Positions 17,192 to 26,500 of a stretch of DNA of 64,000 bases are shown here, one piece after another. How positions within the stretch are numbered: position 1 is the stretch's first letter; the number at the start of each line of letters is the position of its first letter. The notes beneath the pieces were generated by a model. It saw nothing but the letters and a program-made list of their open reading frames with translations, was not told the DNA's origin and searched no databases. The position numbers and the translations under genes were made by a program. The stretch comes from Kribbella flavida DSM 17836 (GTDB taxonomy: Bacteria; Actinomycetota; Actinomycetes; Propionibacteriales; Kribbellaceae): assembly GCF_000024345.1 (NCBI RefSeq), contig NC_013729.1, positions 2,914,001 through 2,978,000 on the forward strand, written 5' to 3'.

Positions 17192-17554
17192 ATGACTGAA
17201 GCGCAGACCGAGCAGGCTGCAACCACCGCCACGGGGATCGCGTTGACGGACGGGGCCGCGGCCAAGGTGAAGGCGCTGCTGGACCAGGAAGGTCGCGACG
17301 ACCTCGCGCTGCGCGTGGCCGTGCAGCCGGGTGGCTGCTCCGGCCTGCGGTACCAGCTGTTCTTCGACGAGCGTCAGCTCGACGGTGACGTGGTGGCCGA
17401 CTTCGACGGTGTGAGCGTCGTCACGGACCGGATGAGCGCGCCGTACCTGAAGGGCGCCTCGATCGACTTCGTCGACACCATCGAGAAGCAGGGCTTCACG
17501 ATCGACAACCCGAACGCCACCGGCTCCTGCGCCTGCGGCGACTCGTTCAACTGA
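17192..17554 (+). CDS. erpA: Iron-sulfur cluster insertion protein (IscA/ErpA/HesB family)
   Basis: 120 residues, A-type carrier size. It carries the three conserved cysteines: PGGCSGLRY in the middle and GSCACGDSF at the C-terminus. These hold a [2Fe-2S] or [4Fe-4S] cluster for delivery to target enzymes. In many actinomycetes this gene lies near the bcc-aa3 respiratory genes, whose Rieske subunit needs a cluster. NadA in this window is another possible client (inference). A strong terminator follows the stop by 6 bp. Confidence 0.93.
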   Translation: MTEAQTEQAATTATGIALTDGAAAKVKALLDQEGRDDLALRVAVQPGGCSGLRYQLFFDERQLDGDVVADFDGVSVVTDRMSAPYLKGASIDFVDTIEKQGFTIDNPNATGSCACGDSFN

Positions 17555-17560
17555 GCTCAC

Positions 17561-17597
17561 GACGAAGCCCCCGGCACCAGGTGCCGGGGGCTTCGTC
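17561..17597 (+). terminator. Intrinsic terminator after erpA
   Basis: Perfect 17-bp stem with a 3-nt loop: left arm 17561-17577 (GACGAAGCCCCCGGCAC), right arm 17581-17597. Being symmetrical and placed between convergent genes, it may also stop the M20 peptidase transcript. Confidence 0.9.
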
Positions 17598-17611
17598 ATA
17601 CCCTGGCGGGC

Positions 17612-18802
17612 TCAGCCGAGCAGGCGGAGGGCGGTCAGGGTGTAGGCGCGGGCGGCGGTCAGCAGTTCGTCGACCGCGACTGACTCGTCGGCGCGGTGGG
17701 CCTGGGTGGTGACCGACCCGGGACCGAGCACCACGACCGGTACGCCGAGGTCGCGGGCGATGTAGCCGCCGTCGCAGGCGGCGGTCCAGCCGCCCAGCGC
17801 CAGACCCGGGCCGCCGGCGTCGGTCAGGGCCGCGTCGGTGGTGCGGACCAGTTCGTCGTCGGCGGCGGTCTCGAACGCGGGCATCTCCATCGGCATCGCG
17901 AGGTCGACGGTCAGACCGCGATCCTCCAGGCGCAGCGCGGCGACCCGTCGGCGCAGCTCGTCCAGGACGGCGTCCGGGGACTCGCCGGGCAGCAGCCGCC
18001 GGTCGGCGACCAGCACGCACTCGGCCGGCACGATCGAGCCGCCGGTGCCGCCCTGGATCTGCCCGACGCTCCAGGTCGCCGGGCCGAGCAGGTGGTGCGG
18101 TGCCGCGGCGAGCTCGGCGTGCAGGCGTTCGATCTCGGCGACGACCGCGGCGGCGCCGTAGATCGCGTTCGCGCCGTCGGCGGGATTGCCGGCGTGGCAG
18201 GCCCGGCCGTGCACCTCGACCCGCAGATAGGAGTCGCCACGGGCGCCGATGATGGTCTGCAGGTCCGTCGGCTCCGTGGTGATGCAGCCGGCGAACAGGC
18301 GGTCCACCGCGTCGACGTACGCGCGGATGCCCTTGCCGGTCTCTTCCTCGTCCACCACGGCGGCCAGCTCGACCGGACCGGTCAGGCCGGCGCCCCGTAG
18401 TACGGCCATGGCGGCGAGGGACGCGGCCAGCCCGCCCTTCATGTCGGACGCGCCGCGGCCGTAGATCCGTCCGTCGACCAGTTCGCCACCGAACGGATCA
18501 TTGGTCCAGCCGCCGCCGACCGGCACGACATCGGTGTGCCCGAGCAGCAGCAGCCCGGGCCGTGCGGGCCCGGCCGCGGCAGCAGGCAGCGTGATCACGA
18601 GGTTGTTCCGCCCGGGCTCGACGGCAGCCTCGGCGACCTCCAGGCCGAGATCGCTCGCCGCCGCCCGGAGCACGGCGACCGTCGCGGCCTCGTCGCCCGG
18701 CGGGTTCTGCCCGGGTGCCCGCAGCAACGACTGCGTGGTCTCGACGAGCCACCCTTCGTCGAGCTGATCGAGCACAGCCTGCTCGGCGGCGGAGATGCTC
18801 AT
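17612..18802 (-). CDS. M20-family metallopeptidase/deacylase (ArgE/DapE/ACY1 type)
   Basis: 396 residues. Zinc-dependent amidohydrolase of the M20 family, with metal ligands and catalytic residues visible in LLLLGHTDVVPVGG (His), YGRGASDMKGGLAA (bridging Asp), AAVVDEEETGKG (catalytic Glu pair) and PVVVLGPGSVTTQAHRADE (late His). A dimerisation lid lies around residues 195-300. Members remove acyl or succinyl groups from amino acids or cleave dipeptides. Without an arginine or lysine pathway neighbour, the substrate stays open. ATG 18802. Confidence 0.9.
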   Translation of the reverse strand: MSISAAEQAVLDQLDEGWLVETTQSLLRAPGQNPPGDEAATVAVLRAAASDLGLEVAEAAVEPGRNNLVITLPAAAAGPARPGLLLLGHTDVVPVGGGWTNDPFGGELVDGRIYGRGASDMKGGLAASLAAMAVLRGAGLTGPVELAAVVDEEETGKGIRAYVDAVDRLFAGCITTEPTDLQTIIGARGDSYLRVEVHGRACHAGNPADGANAIYGAAAVVAEIERLHAELAAAPHHLLGPATWSVGQIQGGTGGSIVPAECVLVADRRLLPGESPDAVLDELRRRVAALRLEDRGLTVDLAMPMEMPAFETAADDELVRTTDAALTDAGGPGLALGGWTAACDGGYIARDLGVPVVVLGPGSVTTQAHRADESVAVDELLTAARAYTLTALRLLG

Positions 18803-18846
18803 CGCGTCCTTCCGGCAACCTTCAGGCCCAGCGGCGGGCCGGTCGG

Positions 18847-20373
18847 CTACAGGGATTCGAAGGTGTCGTTGGTGATGCCGAAGGCGACGTTGACGGTGAG
18901 GTCGACCACGAGCCGGTCCCCGCTGGGGCGGCAGCGGAACGTCAGCGCGAACGGGGTCTCCAGCAGCCGGAGCGTTGCCACGAAGGCGTCGCCGTCGCCG
19001 TACGCCGAGGTGACCATTCGCTGGGCGGGATCGACCAGCGTGTACGCGTGCTCCTGCCAGTCGCCGGGCGCGAAGACGACCTGCTGCGCGCCGGACTGTG
19101 CAGGGCCCGGGTCGCCGCCGGATCGCTCCAGGGTCGTCTGCCGGACGAAGGTGAAGGTGCCGGTGCCGTCCTCGTCGAGCCGGACCTCGGTCAGCCCGAC
19201 GTGGTTGCGCGCGAACCGGTACCTGCGCCCGTCGCCGCCGGCCGGCGCCGGACCCGCGGGCGGCGGAATCCGCAGCTCGCCCAGTCGCTGTCCCGGCCCG
19301 CCGTCCCGCGCGGTTCGGTCCGCGCCGAGCCCCGCCTGCCCAGGCACAGCCGCGCCGAGCCCCGCCTGCCCAGGCACAGCCGCGCCCGGCGCCGCCTCAC
19401 CGGGGGCGTCGGTGGACTGCAGGGCCGGCAGGAGGTGCTGCCAGATGATGTCCATCGTGGCCTGCATGTCGGGGGAGGCGCTGGTGAGGATCACGGCGGT
19501 GTCGTGCTCCGGCAGGATCAGGCAGTACTGCCCGAACGCGCCGTCGCCGCGGTAGGCGTTGTGCCGGGACCGCCAGAACTGGTACCCGTACCCCTGCTGC
19601 CAGTCCGGGTTGTCCTGGTTGCTGTTGTCGACCTGCCCCGCTGTCGCCGCGTCGATCCAGGCGGCCGGGACCAACTGCCGCCCTTGCCACTCGCCGCGCT
19701 GCAGCAGGAACTGCCCGAAGTGCGCCAGCGATTCCGTGCTCAGGCTCAAGCCCCAGCCGCCCAGCGTGATGCCCTCGTCCGAGCTGTCCCAGACGGCCTC
19801 CGTCGCGCCCAGCGGCTCGAACAGCCGCGGCCGCAAGTAGTCGACCAGCTTCTCGCCGGTGACCTTCTGCACGATCGCCGACAGGATGTACGTCGCGCCG
19901 CTGTTGTAGACGAACGGCGCTCCCGGCGGGTGCTCGACCTCCAGCGCGAAGAAGCCCTGGACCATCCGGCCGGTCCGGCCGAGCCGGTCGACAGTGTCCT
20001 TGTCGTGCCCGGTCGTCATCGTCAGCAGGTGCTCGACGCGCAGCGCGGCCAGGTTGTCGCTGATCTTGCCGGGCAGGTCGTCGCCGGAGAAGAACGAGAT
20101 CACCTGGTCGTCCAGCGACAGCAGCCCGGCGTCGACGACCAGGCCGATCGCCATCGAGGTGAAGCTCTTCGACACCGAGAACAGCAGGTGCCGGTCGGCC
20201 AGCCGGTACGGCGCCCACTCGCGCTCGAGCACGACGTGGCCGTGCCGCAGCACCATCACCGTGTGCATCTCCTGGTCCGAGGCGTCGAGAGCGGCGACGA
20301 AGCGCTCCAGCGCGACGGCCGACAGTCCCTGGTCTGGCGGGGTACTCCGCGGAAGGCTGCTCACCTCCAGCAC
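18847..20373 (-). CDS. Serine hydrolase, class C beta-lactamase/penicillin-binding fold
   Basis: About 508 residues. The catalytic SxxK tetrad is in LFSVSKSFTSMAIGL (nucleophile Ser with Lys three on), and the YxN motif is VYNSGATYILSAIVQK. The family covers esterases, D-amino-acid peptidases and 6-aminohexanoate-dimer hydrolases, so a resistance role should not be assumed. The C-terminal 150 residues form an extra domain after a repetitive Ala/Pro/Gly linker. There is no signal peptide, so it is probably cytoplasmic. The start is uncertain: GTG 20373 or GTG 20364, neither with a clear ribosome-binding site. Confidence 0.82.
   Translation of the reverse strand: MLEVSSLPRSTPPDQGLSAVALERFVAALDASDQEMHTVMVLRHGHVVLEREWAPYRLADRHLLFSVSKSFTSMAIGLVVDAGLLSLDDQVISFFSGDDLPGKISDNLAALRVEHLLTMTTGHDKDTVDRLGRTGRMVQGFFALEVEHPPGAPFVYNSGATYILSAIVQKVTGEKLVDYLRPRLFEPLGATEAVWDSSDEGITLGGWGLSLSTESLAHFGQFLLQRGEWQGRQLVPAAWIDAATAGQVDNSNQDNPDWQQGYGYQFWRSRHNAYRGDGAFGQYCLILPEHDTAVILTSASPDMQATMDIIWQHLLPALQSTDAPGEAAPGAAVPGQAGLGAAVPGQAGLGADRTARDGGPGQRLGELRIPPPAGPAPAGGDGRRYRFARNHVGLTEVRLDEDGTGTFTFVRQTTLERSGGDPGPAQSGAQQVVFAPGDWQEHAYTLVDPAQRMVTSAYGDGDAFVATLRLLETPFALTFRCRPSGDRLVVDLTVNVAFGITNDTFESL
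19321..19380 (-). repeat. 30-bp exact tandem duplication
   Basis: Two identical 30-bp units (19321-19350, 19351-19380) in the serine hydrolase gene. They duplicate a 10-residue AAVPGQAGLG linker unit between the catalytic and C-terminal domains. Exact identity suggests a recent event. Confidence 0.95.
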
Positions 20374-20541
20374 GGTAGCCGCACCCACCGACACCCGCAG
20401 GCGGCGCCGGGCCGCCGTGAGACGTCGCGGAACCGCCGTTCGGCGGCGCCGAAGAATTTTCCGGCCGGGATGTCGATCCGCGCCCGGCCCGGTCGACGCA
20501 GGGGCAAGCAAGCATCCGAACCCACTGCCAAGGAGCACATC

Positions 20542-21084
20542 ATGCGCAAGATCGTCGCCGGCCTGTTCATCTCCCTCGACGGCGTCACCGAGGCCCCGGA
20601 CACCTGGCACTTCCCGTACTTCGACGACCAGATGGGCGCCGTCGTCGGCGCGCTCAGCGAGCAGGCGGACACCATGCTGCTCGGCCGGAAGACGTTCGAG
20701 GAGTTCGCCGGCTTCTGGCCGACCGCCTGCGACGAGGTCGAGATGGCCACGCACATGAACGAGATCCCGAAGCTGGTCGTGTCCACCACGCTCGCGAACG
20801 CCGACCAGTGGCAGAACTCCACTCTGGTCGAGGGGGACCCGCTGAAGACCCTGACCGCGCTCAAGGACGGTCCCGGCAAGGACATCAACGTGGTTGGTTC
20901 GTCGACCCTGGTGCGGTCCCTGCTGCGCGCCAAGGTGCTCGACGAGCTGCACCTGCTGGTGCACCCGATCGCGGTCGGCCACGGTGCCCGGCTGTTCGAC
21001 GAGGGCGAGACGGTGCCGCTGGAGCTGGTCTCCGCGACCACCTTCGCGACCGGCGTGCTGCACACGGTCTACCGCCCGGCCTGA
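20542..21084 (+). CDS. Dihydrofolate reductase-fold protein (RibD C-terminal-like)
   Basis: 180 residues. The start MRKIVAGLFISLDGVTEAPD and the LLGRKTFEEFAGFW motif are typical of the RibD_C/DHFR-like reductases that are widespread in actinomycetes; GHGARLFDEG marks the C-terminal NADPH-fold end. The ATG at 20542 has AAGGAG about 6 nt upstream. True trimethoprim-target DHFRs differ, so this is probably a general NADPH-dependent reductase of unknown substrate. Confidence 0.87.
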   Translation: MRKIVAGLFISLDGVTEAPDTWHFPYFDDQMGAVVGALSEQADTMLLGRKTFEEFAGFWPTACDEVEMATHMNEIPKLVVSTTLANADQWQNSTLVEGDPLKTLTALKDGPGKDINVVGSSTLVRSLLRAKVLDELHLLVHPIAVGHGARLFDEGETVPLELVSATTFATGVLHTVYRPA

Positions 21085-21179
21085 TCGGATGGCGCAGCGG
21101 CGAGTGCCGACTGGGTTTCTGGGGCACTCGGTGGAAAGCTGCTCTCCGCACCTCCTCACCCTTCAGGATCGGACACCAA

Positions 21180-22124
21180 GTGAACTCGTCAGGCCACCCG
21201 GACCCCCGCGACGACCAGCCGGAGCCTCCGGCGCTGCGCCGGGCCGCGGTGATCCTGAACCCGATCAAGGTGCCGGACGCCGACGAGTTCCGCAAGAAGG
21301 TCGACGCGGCGCTCAGCGAGCGCGGCTACGACGACTCGCTGTGGCTGGAGACCACCGTCGACGACGCCGGCTACACGATGGCTCAGCGAGCGGTCGAGGA
21401 GACCGTCGACCTGGTCGTCGTGGCCGGCGGGGACGGCACCGTTCGGGTGGTCTGCGCTGAGCTCGCCCGGACCGGCATCCCGGTCGCGGTGCTGCCGGCC
21501 GGCACCGGCAACCTGCTGGCCCGCAACCTGGGCATCACGCTCGACCTCGACGCCGCGCTGGCCGAGCTGCTGGACGGGTCCGAGCGGCGGATCGACAGCG
21601 TGCTGGTCCGCGGCGACCAGTTCGAGACCGACCGGTTCGTGGTGATGGCCGGGCTCGGCCTGGACGCCGCGATCATCGCCGACGCCCGGCCCGAGCTGAA
21701 GGCCCGGGTCGGCTGGGCGGCGTACGTGATCTCGGCGGTGAAGAACCTGAACCACCCGTTCGTCCGGGTGGAGATCACGCTCGACGACCGGCCGCCGCTG
21801 CGGCGCCGGGCCCGGACCGTGGTGATCGGCAACGTCGGCACGCTGCAGGCGAACATCCCGCTGCTGCCGGACGCCGAGCCCGACGACGGCCGGATCGACC
21901 TGGTCGTGCTGGCGCCGCGCCGGGTCAGGCAGTGGCCGCGGCTGGCGCTCAGCCTGCTGATCAAGTCCTGGCGGGAGAGCCACATCGAGCGCTTCACCGC
22001 CGAGCGGATCCAGGTGACGTCGCGCAAGGTGGTCGGCCGCCAGCTCGACGGCGACACCATTCCCGACGGCCACACGCTCAGCGCCGAGGTCGACCCCTCA
22101 GCCCTGGTGGTCCGGGTCCCCTGA
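21180..22124 (+). CDS. Diacylglycerol kinase-family lipid kinase
   Basis: 314 residues. The DAGK catalytic motif reads VVVAGGDGTVRVV, followed by AVLPAGTGNLLARNLGI (glycine-rich loop) and a C-terminal beta-sandwich ending with GDTIPDGHTLSAEVDPSAL. These proteins phosphorylate diacylglycerol, ceramide or similar lipids at the membrane face. GTG 21180 is used, since upstream sequence is not conserved. The last 47 bp overlap the convergent sigma-factor gene. Confidence 0.9.
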   Translation: MNSSGHPDPRDDQPEPPALRRAAVILNPIKVPDADEFRKKVDAALSERGYDDSLWLETTVDDAGYTMAQRAVEETVDLVVVAGGDGTVRVVCAELARTGIPVAVLPAGTGNLLARNLGITLDLDAALAELLDGSERRIDSVLVRGDQFETDRFVVMAGLGLDAAIIADARPELKARVGWAAYVISAVKNLNHPFVRVEITLDDRPPLRRRARTVVIGNVGTLQANIPLLPDAEPDDGRIDLVVLAPRRVRQWPRLALSLLIKSWRESHIERFTAERIQVTSRKVVGRQLDGDTIPDGHTLSAEVDPSALVVRVP

Positions 22125-23049
22125 CCGCCGCACCGCCCGGCCGGGCACCCGGCTGACGGACTGGGCTGAGGGGCTGGGCCGGAGGAGTGGGGGCCGTCTG
22201 CAGGTGCCCCAGTTTGTCCGGGTTCACCACGCTGTGGATCGCCGCGACCCGGCCGCCGGCGATCTGCAGCGACCACACCGCCGCCGTCGCGTCGCCGGGC
22301 CCGGTGATGCGCAACGCCGGCTGCCCGCCGACCTGGGCGAACCGGACTTCGAACCCCAGTGTCCGCACCCGCTCGAACGCCATGACCACCAGCCGGGCGA
22401 CCTGCTCCGCGCCGAGCACAGGCTCGGGCATGCTGAGCGCCTTGCCGCCGCCGTCGCCGGTGAAGGTCGCAGCCGGAGCCAGCAGCTCCAGCAGCCCGTC
22501 CAGCTCCCCGTGCTCGGACGCCGCGACGAACCGCCGGACCAACTCGTCCCGCTCCTGCCGCGACGAGTCGAAGCGCGGCCGCTCCCGCGCCAGCTCCCGC
22601 CGGGCCCGTACGGCGGTCTGCCGCACCGCCGCCTGCGTCTTGCCGACGATGCCGGCGACCTCCTGGTAGCCGTAGCCGAACACGTCCCGCAGCAGGAACA
22701 CCGCGCGTTGCTCGGGCGACAGCCGTTCGAGCACGACCAGGAACGCGGTCGCCAGCGAGTCCGACAGTGCCGCCCGCTCCGCGAGGTCGACGTACCCGTC
22801 GACGGCCGGTTCGGGCAGCCACGGCCCGACGTACTGCTCGCGCTGTCGCCGGGCGGAGCGCAGCTGGTCGATCGCCAGCCGCGTCGTCACCGTGGTCAGG
22901 TAGGCCTTCACCGACCTCACCTGCTCCGGCTCCCGGTGCAGCCGCAGGTAGGCCTCCTGGACGACGTCTTCGGCGTCACCGAAGCTGCCGAGCATCCGGT
23001 ACGCGATCGACAGCAGCAACGGCCTCAGCTCGGTCCCGGTCTGTTCCAT
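22078..23049 (-). CDS. sigJ: ECF41-type RNA polymerase sigma factor (SigJ)
   Basis: 323 residues. Sigma region 2 (RPLLLSIAYRMLGSFGDAEDVVQE) and region 4 (LSPEQRAVFLLRDVFGYGY) are followed by a SnoaL-like C-terminal domain. All three hallmarks of the ECF41 group are present: WLPEP in the linker, DGGGK in the SnoaL domain and NPDKL near the end. In this group the fused domain replaces an anti-sigma factor. ATG 23049 has GGAG upstream. It is divergent from a DoxX gene, and both directions carry ECF41-like promoter boxes. ECF41 factors usually control an adjacent oxidoreductase or DoxX-like gene (known for the family). Confidence 0.93.
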   Translation of the reverse strand: MEQTGTELRPLLLSIAYRMLGSFGDAEDVVQEAYLRLHREPEQVRSVKAYLTTVTTRLAIDQLRSARRQREQYVGPWLPEPAVDGYVDLAERAALSDSLATAFLVVLERLSPEQRAVFLLRDVFGYGYQEVAGIVGKTQAAVRQTAVRARRELARERPRFDSSRQERDELVRRFVAASEHGELDGLLELLAPAATFTGDGGGKALSMPEPVLGAEQVARLVVMAFERVRTLGFEVRFAQVGGQPALRITGPGDATAAVWSLQIAGGRVAAIHSVVNPDKLGHLQTAPTPPAQPLSPVRQPGARPGGAAVRGPGPPGLRGRPRR

Positions 23050-23061
23050 CACACACTCCAG

Positions 23062-23088
23062 GACGATCCACTTGCTCGTCCTGTGACA
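23062..23088 (-). promoter_or_regulatory. ECF41-type promoter, minus direction
   Basis: -35 TGTCACA (23088-23082), 16-bp spacer, -10 CGTC (23065-23062), the ECF41 consensus as I remember it. A start point about 7 nt downstream would leave only a few bases before the sigJ ATG (23049), so the message would be nearly leaderless. Autoregulation is therefore possible, not certain. Confidence 0.6.
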
Positions 23089-23114
23089 GTCACAGCACGG
23101 CCGGCTCGTTCGTC
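23088..23114 (+). promoter_or_regulatory. ECF41-type promoter for the DoxX gene
   Basis: -35 AGTCACA (23088-23094, one mismatch to TGTCACA), 16-bp spacer, -10 CGTC (23111-23114). The two -35 boxes form one palindrome, CTGTGACAGTCACAG (23081-23095). The predicted start near 23121 leaves GGAGGAG within a 27-nt leader before ATG 23148, a well-formed layout. Confidence 0.7.
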
Positions 23115-23147
23115 TCCGACGGTAACCCAATCCCTGGAGGAGACAGC

Positions 23148-23519
23148 ATGTCCATCGCCACCTGGATCGTGAGCGCTCTGCTCGCGGTCCTGTTCGCCGC
23201 CTCGGGCGTCGCCAAGTCCACGATGTCCCGCGACCGCCTGATCGCCACCGGCCAGACCGGCGTCGCGGTGTTCCCGATGCCGCTGGTCCGGGTGGTGGCC
23301 GGCTGCGAGATCCTCGGCGCGGTCGGCCTGGTCGTGCCGTGGCTGACGGACACCGCGCGGTACCTGACCCCGGTCGCCGCCGTCGGCCTCGGCGTGGTGA
23401 TGATCGGGGCCGCCGCGGCGCACGTCTCGCTGAAGGAGCCGGGGCCGGTGGCGGCCACGGTGGTGTTCTTCGCCGGGTGCGTCTTCGTGGCCGCGTCGCG
23501 GTTCGCCGCCCTCGGCTGA
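23148..23519 (+). CDS. DoxX-family membrane protein
   Basis: 123 residues, four hydrophobic segments (ATWIVSALLAVLFAASGVAK; a second around residues 44-62; a third around 70-90; a fourth AATVVFFAGCVFVAAS). DoxX-like proteins are small integral membrane proteins, some tied to thiosulfate:quinone reduction or thiol redox balance. ATG 23148 has GGAGGAG upstream. It is divergent from sigJ, and its promoter matches that sigma group, so it is the probable main target. Molecular function is not established for this subgroup. Confidence 0.88.
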   Translation: MSIATWIVSALLAVLFAASGVAKSTMSRDRLIATGQTGVAVFPMPLVRVVAGCEILGAVGLVVPWLTDTARYLTPVAAVGLGVVMIGAAAAHVSLKEPGPVAATVVFFAGCVFVAASRFAALG

Positions 23520-23535
23520 GGGCGGCGCACCGACG

Positions 23536-26500
23536 TCACCGCTGGATCAGGACCGCGACCGTTCGCGCCGGGACGGACACCGTGCCGGACGCCGCCGTCC
23601 AGGTGCTCTGCTTGACGACCGGGTCCGCGCCGCCGGCCTGGACCGGTGACAGCGACAGGGTGGCGCCGGTCAAGCCGGGGATCTGCTGGCTGACCGTCGA
23701 GCCGGTGCTGTTGAAGACGACCACGAGACCCTTCAGCGCCGGATCGACGTCCGGACCGACCGTGTCGTCGATGCGCATCGTGACCACGCCCGGGACGGCG
23801 GCCGGCGTGCCGCTGAGCGGGAAGCCGACCTTCTGGTTGACCAGGTCGGCCGAACCGAGCCGGAACAGCGGAGTGGAGAAGCGCAGCTTCAGCAGGTCGG
23901 CCGCGGCGGCCGACGCGGTGCCGACGTCGGCAGCGGACGGTTTGAGCGCCGGGTTGCCGAGCAGCGGCTTCATGAACGGCCACTTCGCCTCGTTGTCCGG
24001 CTTCGGTGGCAGGCCGTGCCCGAAGCCGTTGTCGGCGCCGGTCCAGTCCAGCGTGTTGAACCAGTCGCCGGAGTCGTAGGAGTTCCGGTCGAGCGACTTG
24101 CTGCGCAGCAGGTCGGCGCCGGCGTGCCAGAACGACGGCGTCTGGGCGAGCGCGGTGGTCGCCAGCGACAGCGTGTTCATCCGGACCCGGTCGGCCATCG
24201 GCAGCCCGGTCGGCAGCTTGTACGTCAGCGCGTCCCACAGGGTTTCGTTGTCGTGGGCATCGACGTAGGTGATCACCTCGCCCGGCTGGTCGGCGTACCC
24301 GGCCGGTGCGCCGTTGTAGTCCACCGCGTCGCCCCGAACGACGGCCCCGGTCTCGGCCGACCGGAACGTGAACGCTCGTAGGTTGCCCGCCAGCCCGAGC
24401 TGGGTCAGGTCGGTGTCGTGCGCCAGCCGCTTGGCCCGGTCCGCGGGGGAGCCGTTGACCGGGGCACCGTTCGGGTCGCTCGCGGCGCCCGAGCCGAAGC
24501 CCTGCACCCTCGGGTCCTCGTCGAACGGCCCGCCGCCACGGACCGCGTCGCGCAGCCGGTCCGAGAAGGTGGCGATGCCGGTGCCGCCGAGATTGCCCTG
24601 CCGCGCCTGCTCGAACAACGCGTCGTTCGCGACCTCGCCGAAGTTCCAGCCCTCGCCGTACAGGAAGACCTGGCGGCCGTCGACGCCGTCCTTGGCGAGC
24701 GTCAACCGGTCGAGCGCGGCCCGGACCTTCAGCATGTTCGCCTTGCTGTGGTGGCCCATCAGGTCGAAGCGGAACCCGTCGACCCGGTAGTTCCGGGCCC
24801 ACGACACGGTGCCGTCGACCATGATCTTCTCGGCCATCGCGTGCTCGGTGGCGATGTTGCTGCAGCAGGTCGAGGTCTCGACGCCGCCGGTCGCGTTCAG
24901 CCGCTGGTAGTAGCCGGGCACCACCTTGTCGAGCACCGAAGTCGGCGCCTGACCGGCCGCCGGGGTGTGGTTGAAGACCTGGTCGAGCACGACCCGCAGG
25001 CCCGACCTGTGCAGGCCGCCGACCATCGTGCGGAACTCCGCGACCCGGCTCAGCCCGTCCTTGCGCACGGCGTACGAGCCCTCCGGCGCGAGCCAGTGGT
25101 ACGGGTCGTAGCCCCAGTTGAAGCCGTCCTTCGCGGCGACCGCGGTGACGCAGGCCTGCTGCTGCTCCGAATCCGGCGGCAGCGCCTTCAGGTCGCAGGC
25201 CGGCTTCTCCTGCGTGCCCTCGGGAATCGAGGCGATGTCGAACGTCGGCAGCAGGTGGACCGTGTTCAGCCCGGCCTGCGCCAGCTTGCGCAGGTGCTTG
25301 GTGCCGGCGCCCTCGTCCGCGAACGCCAGGTAGCTGCCGCGGTGGGCGGCCGGCACGGTCGGGTCGTCGATCGAGAAGTCCCGCACGTGCAACTCGTAGA
25401 TCGTCGAGTCCACCGGCCGCGCCAGCTTCGGCGCCGGAGTTCTCGCCCAGAGCGCGGGCTTGCCGGCCGGGTCGTCGAGATCGACCGCGACCGAGTGCGT
25501 CGAGTCGGTGGTGAGCGCGACCGAGTACGGGTCGGTCACCAGGTTGGTCTCCACCTTGCCGGTGCTCGGTGCGAAGACCGTCACCTCGTAGCGGTACGGC
25601 GCGTTCTGCCAGCTGCGCCGACCCTGCGCGATCCAGGAGCCGTCCGAGGTGCGGCGCATCGGGATCCGCTGCGCGCCGACCAGCAGCGCCACCTTCTGGG
25701 CCGTCGGCGCCCACAGGGTGAACCGGGGAACGCCGCCGTGCCACGTCACGCCGTACGACCGGCCGGTCGCCGCCGCGCCGTACAGGTCGTCGAGGACGCC
25801 GGGGATCTGGACGCCGGTAGCGTCCAGCAGCCGGCCCGCGTCGTCGTACTGGGCGAGGCCGAGCTGACCGGTGAGCATGCTTTCCGCGTCCACCCGGCCG
25901 AGCCGGAGCGCGGTGTAACCCTTGAGCGCCGGGAACTTGGCCAGCACCGCGGCCGGGAGGCCGTTCGGGTCGACCCGCAGGCCGGCCGACGAGCCGCCGA
26001 TGTCGTCCGCGTCGATGGCCAGCGAGCCGGTCGGCGACCAGTGCAGCCGCCAGCGTGAGCGCTCGGGGTGGGGGACCGGAGGTACGGCGAGCAGGTCGCG
26101 GCCGAGCCAGTGCGCCTTGGCCTGCTCGAGGTCCGGCTGCGCGCCGGGCTTGGAGGTGGTCACGGTCAGCAGGTGGGTCGCCAGCACGTAGGAGAAGGTG
26201 ACGACCAGTCCGTCACCCGGCACGGAGACGGCGATGTTGCCGCCGGTCGGGCTGCCGCCCGCCCCGTAGCTCTCGTCGAAGGACAGGCCGTGCGCGACCT
26301 TCGCCTCATAACTGCCCGCTCCCAGTTCGCTCGTCGACCACGTGTAGGTGCCGTCGCCGTCCTGGTCGGTCAACCAGGGCCGCATGCAGTCCGGTGCCCA
26401 GTCACCCGGGCAGCCAAGCTCGGACTGGAAGGAGCCGGGCACGGTGACGATCGGCCCCTGCGCGTCGGAGGTGGCGAAGTGCCGGCCGTGCTCGTAGTAG

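Noticed and set aside
18847..20373. Calling the serine hydrolase an antibiotic-resistance beta-lactamase
   Set aside because: No signal peptide, and the SxxK/YxN fold is shared by many esterases; nothing shows beta-lactam activity.
20364..21159. Long N-terminal extension of the serine hydrolase (to 21159)
   Set aside because: Overlaps the real reductase gene at 20542-21084 on the other strand and has no domain.
23090..25744. 884-codon second frame on the minus strand within pulA
   Set aside because: Arg/Gly/Ala-rich shadow of the true frame with no motif.
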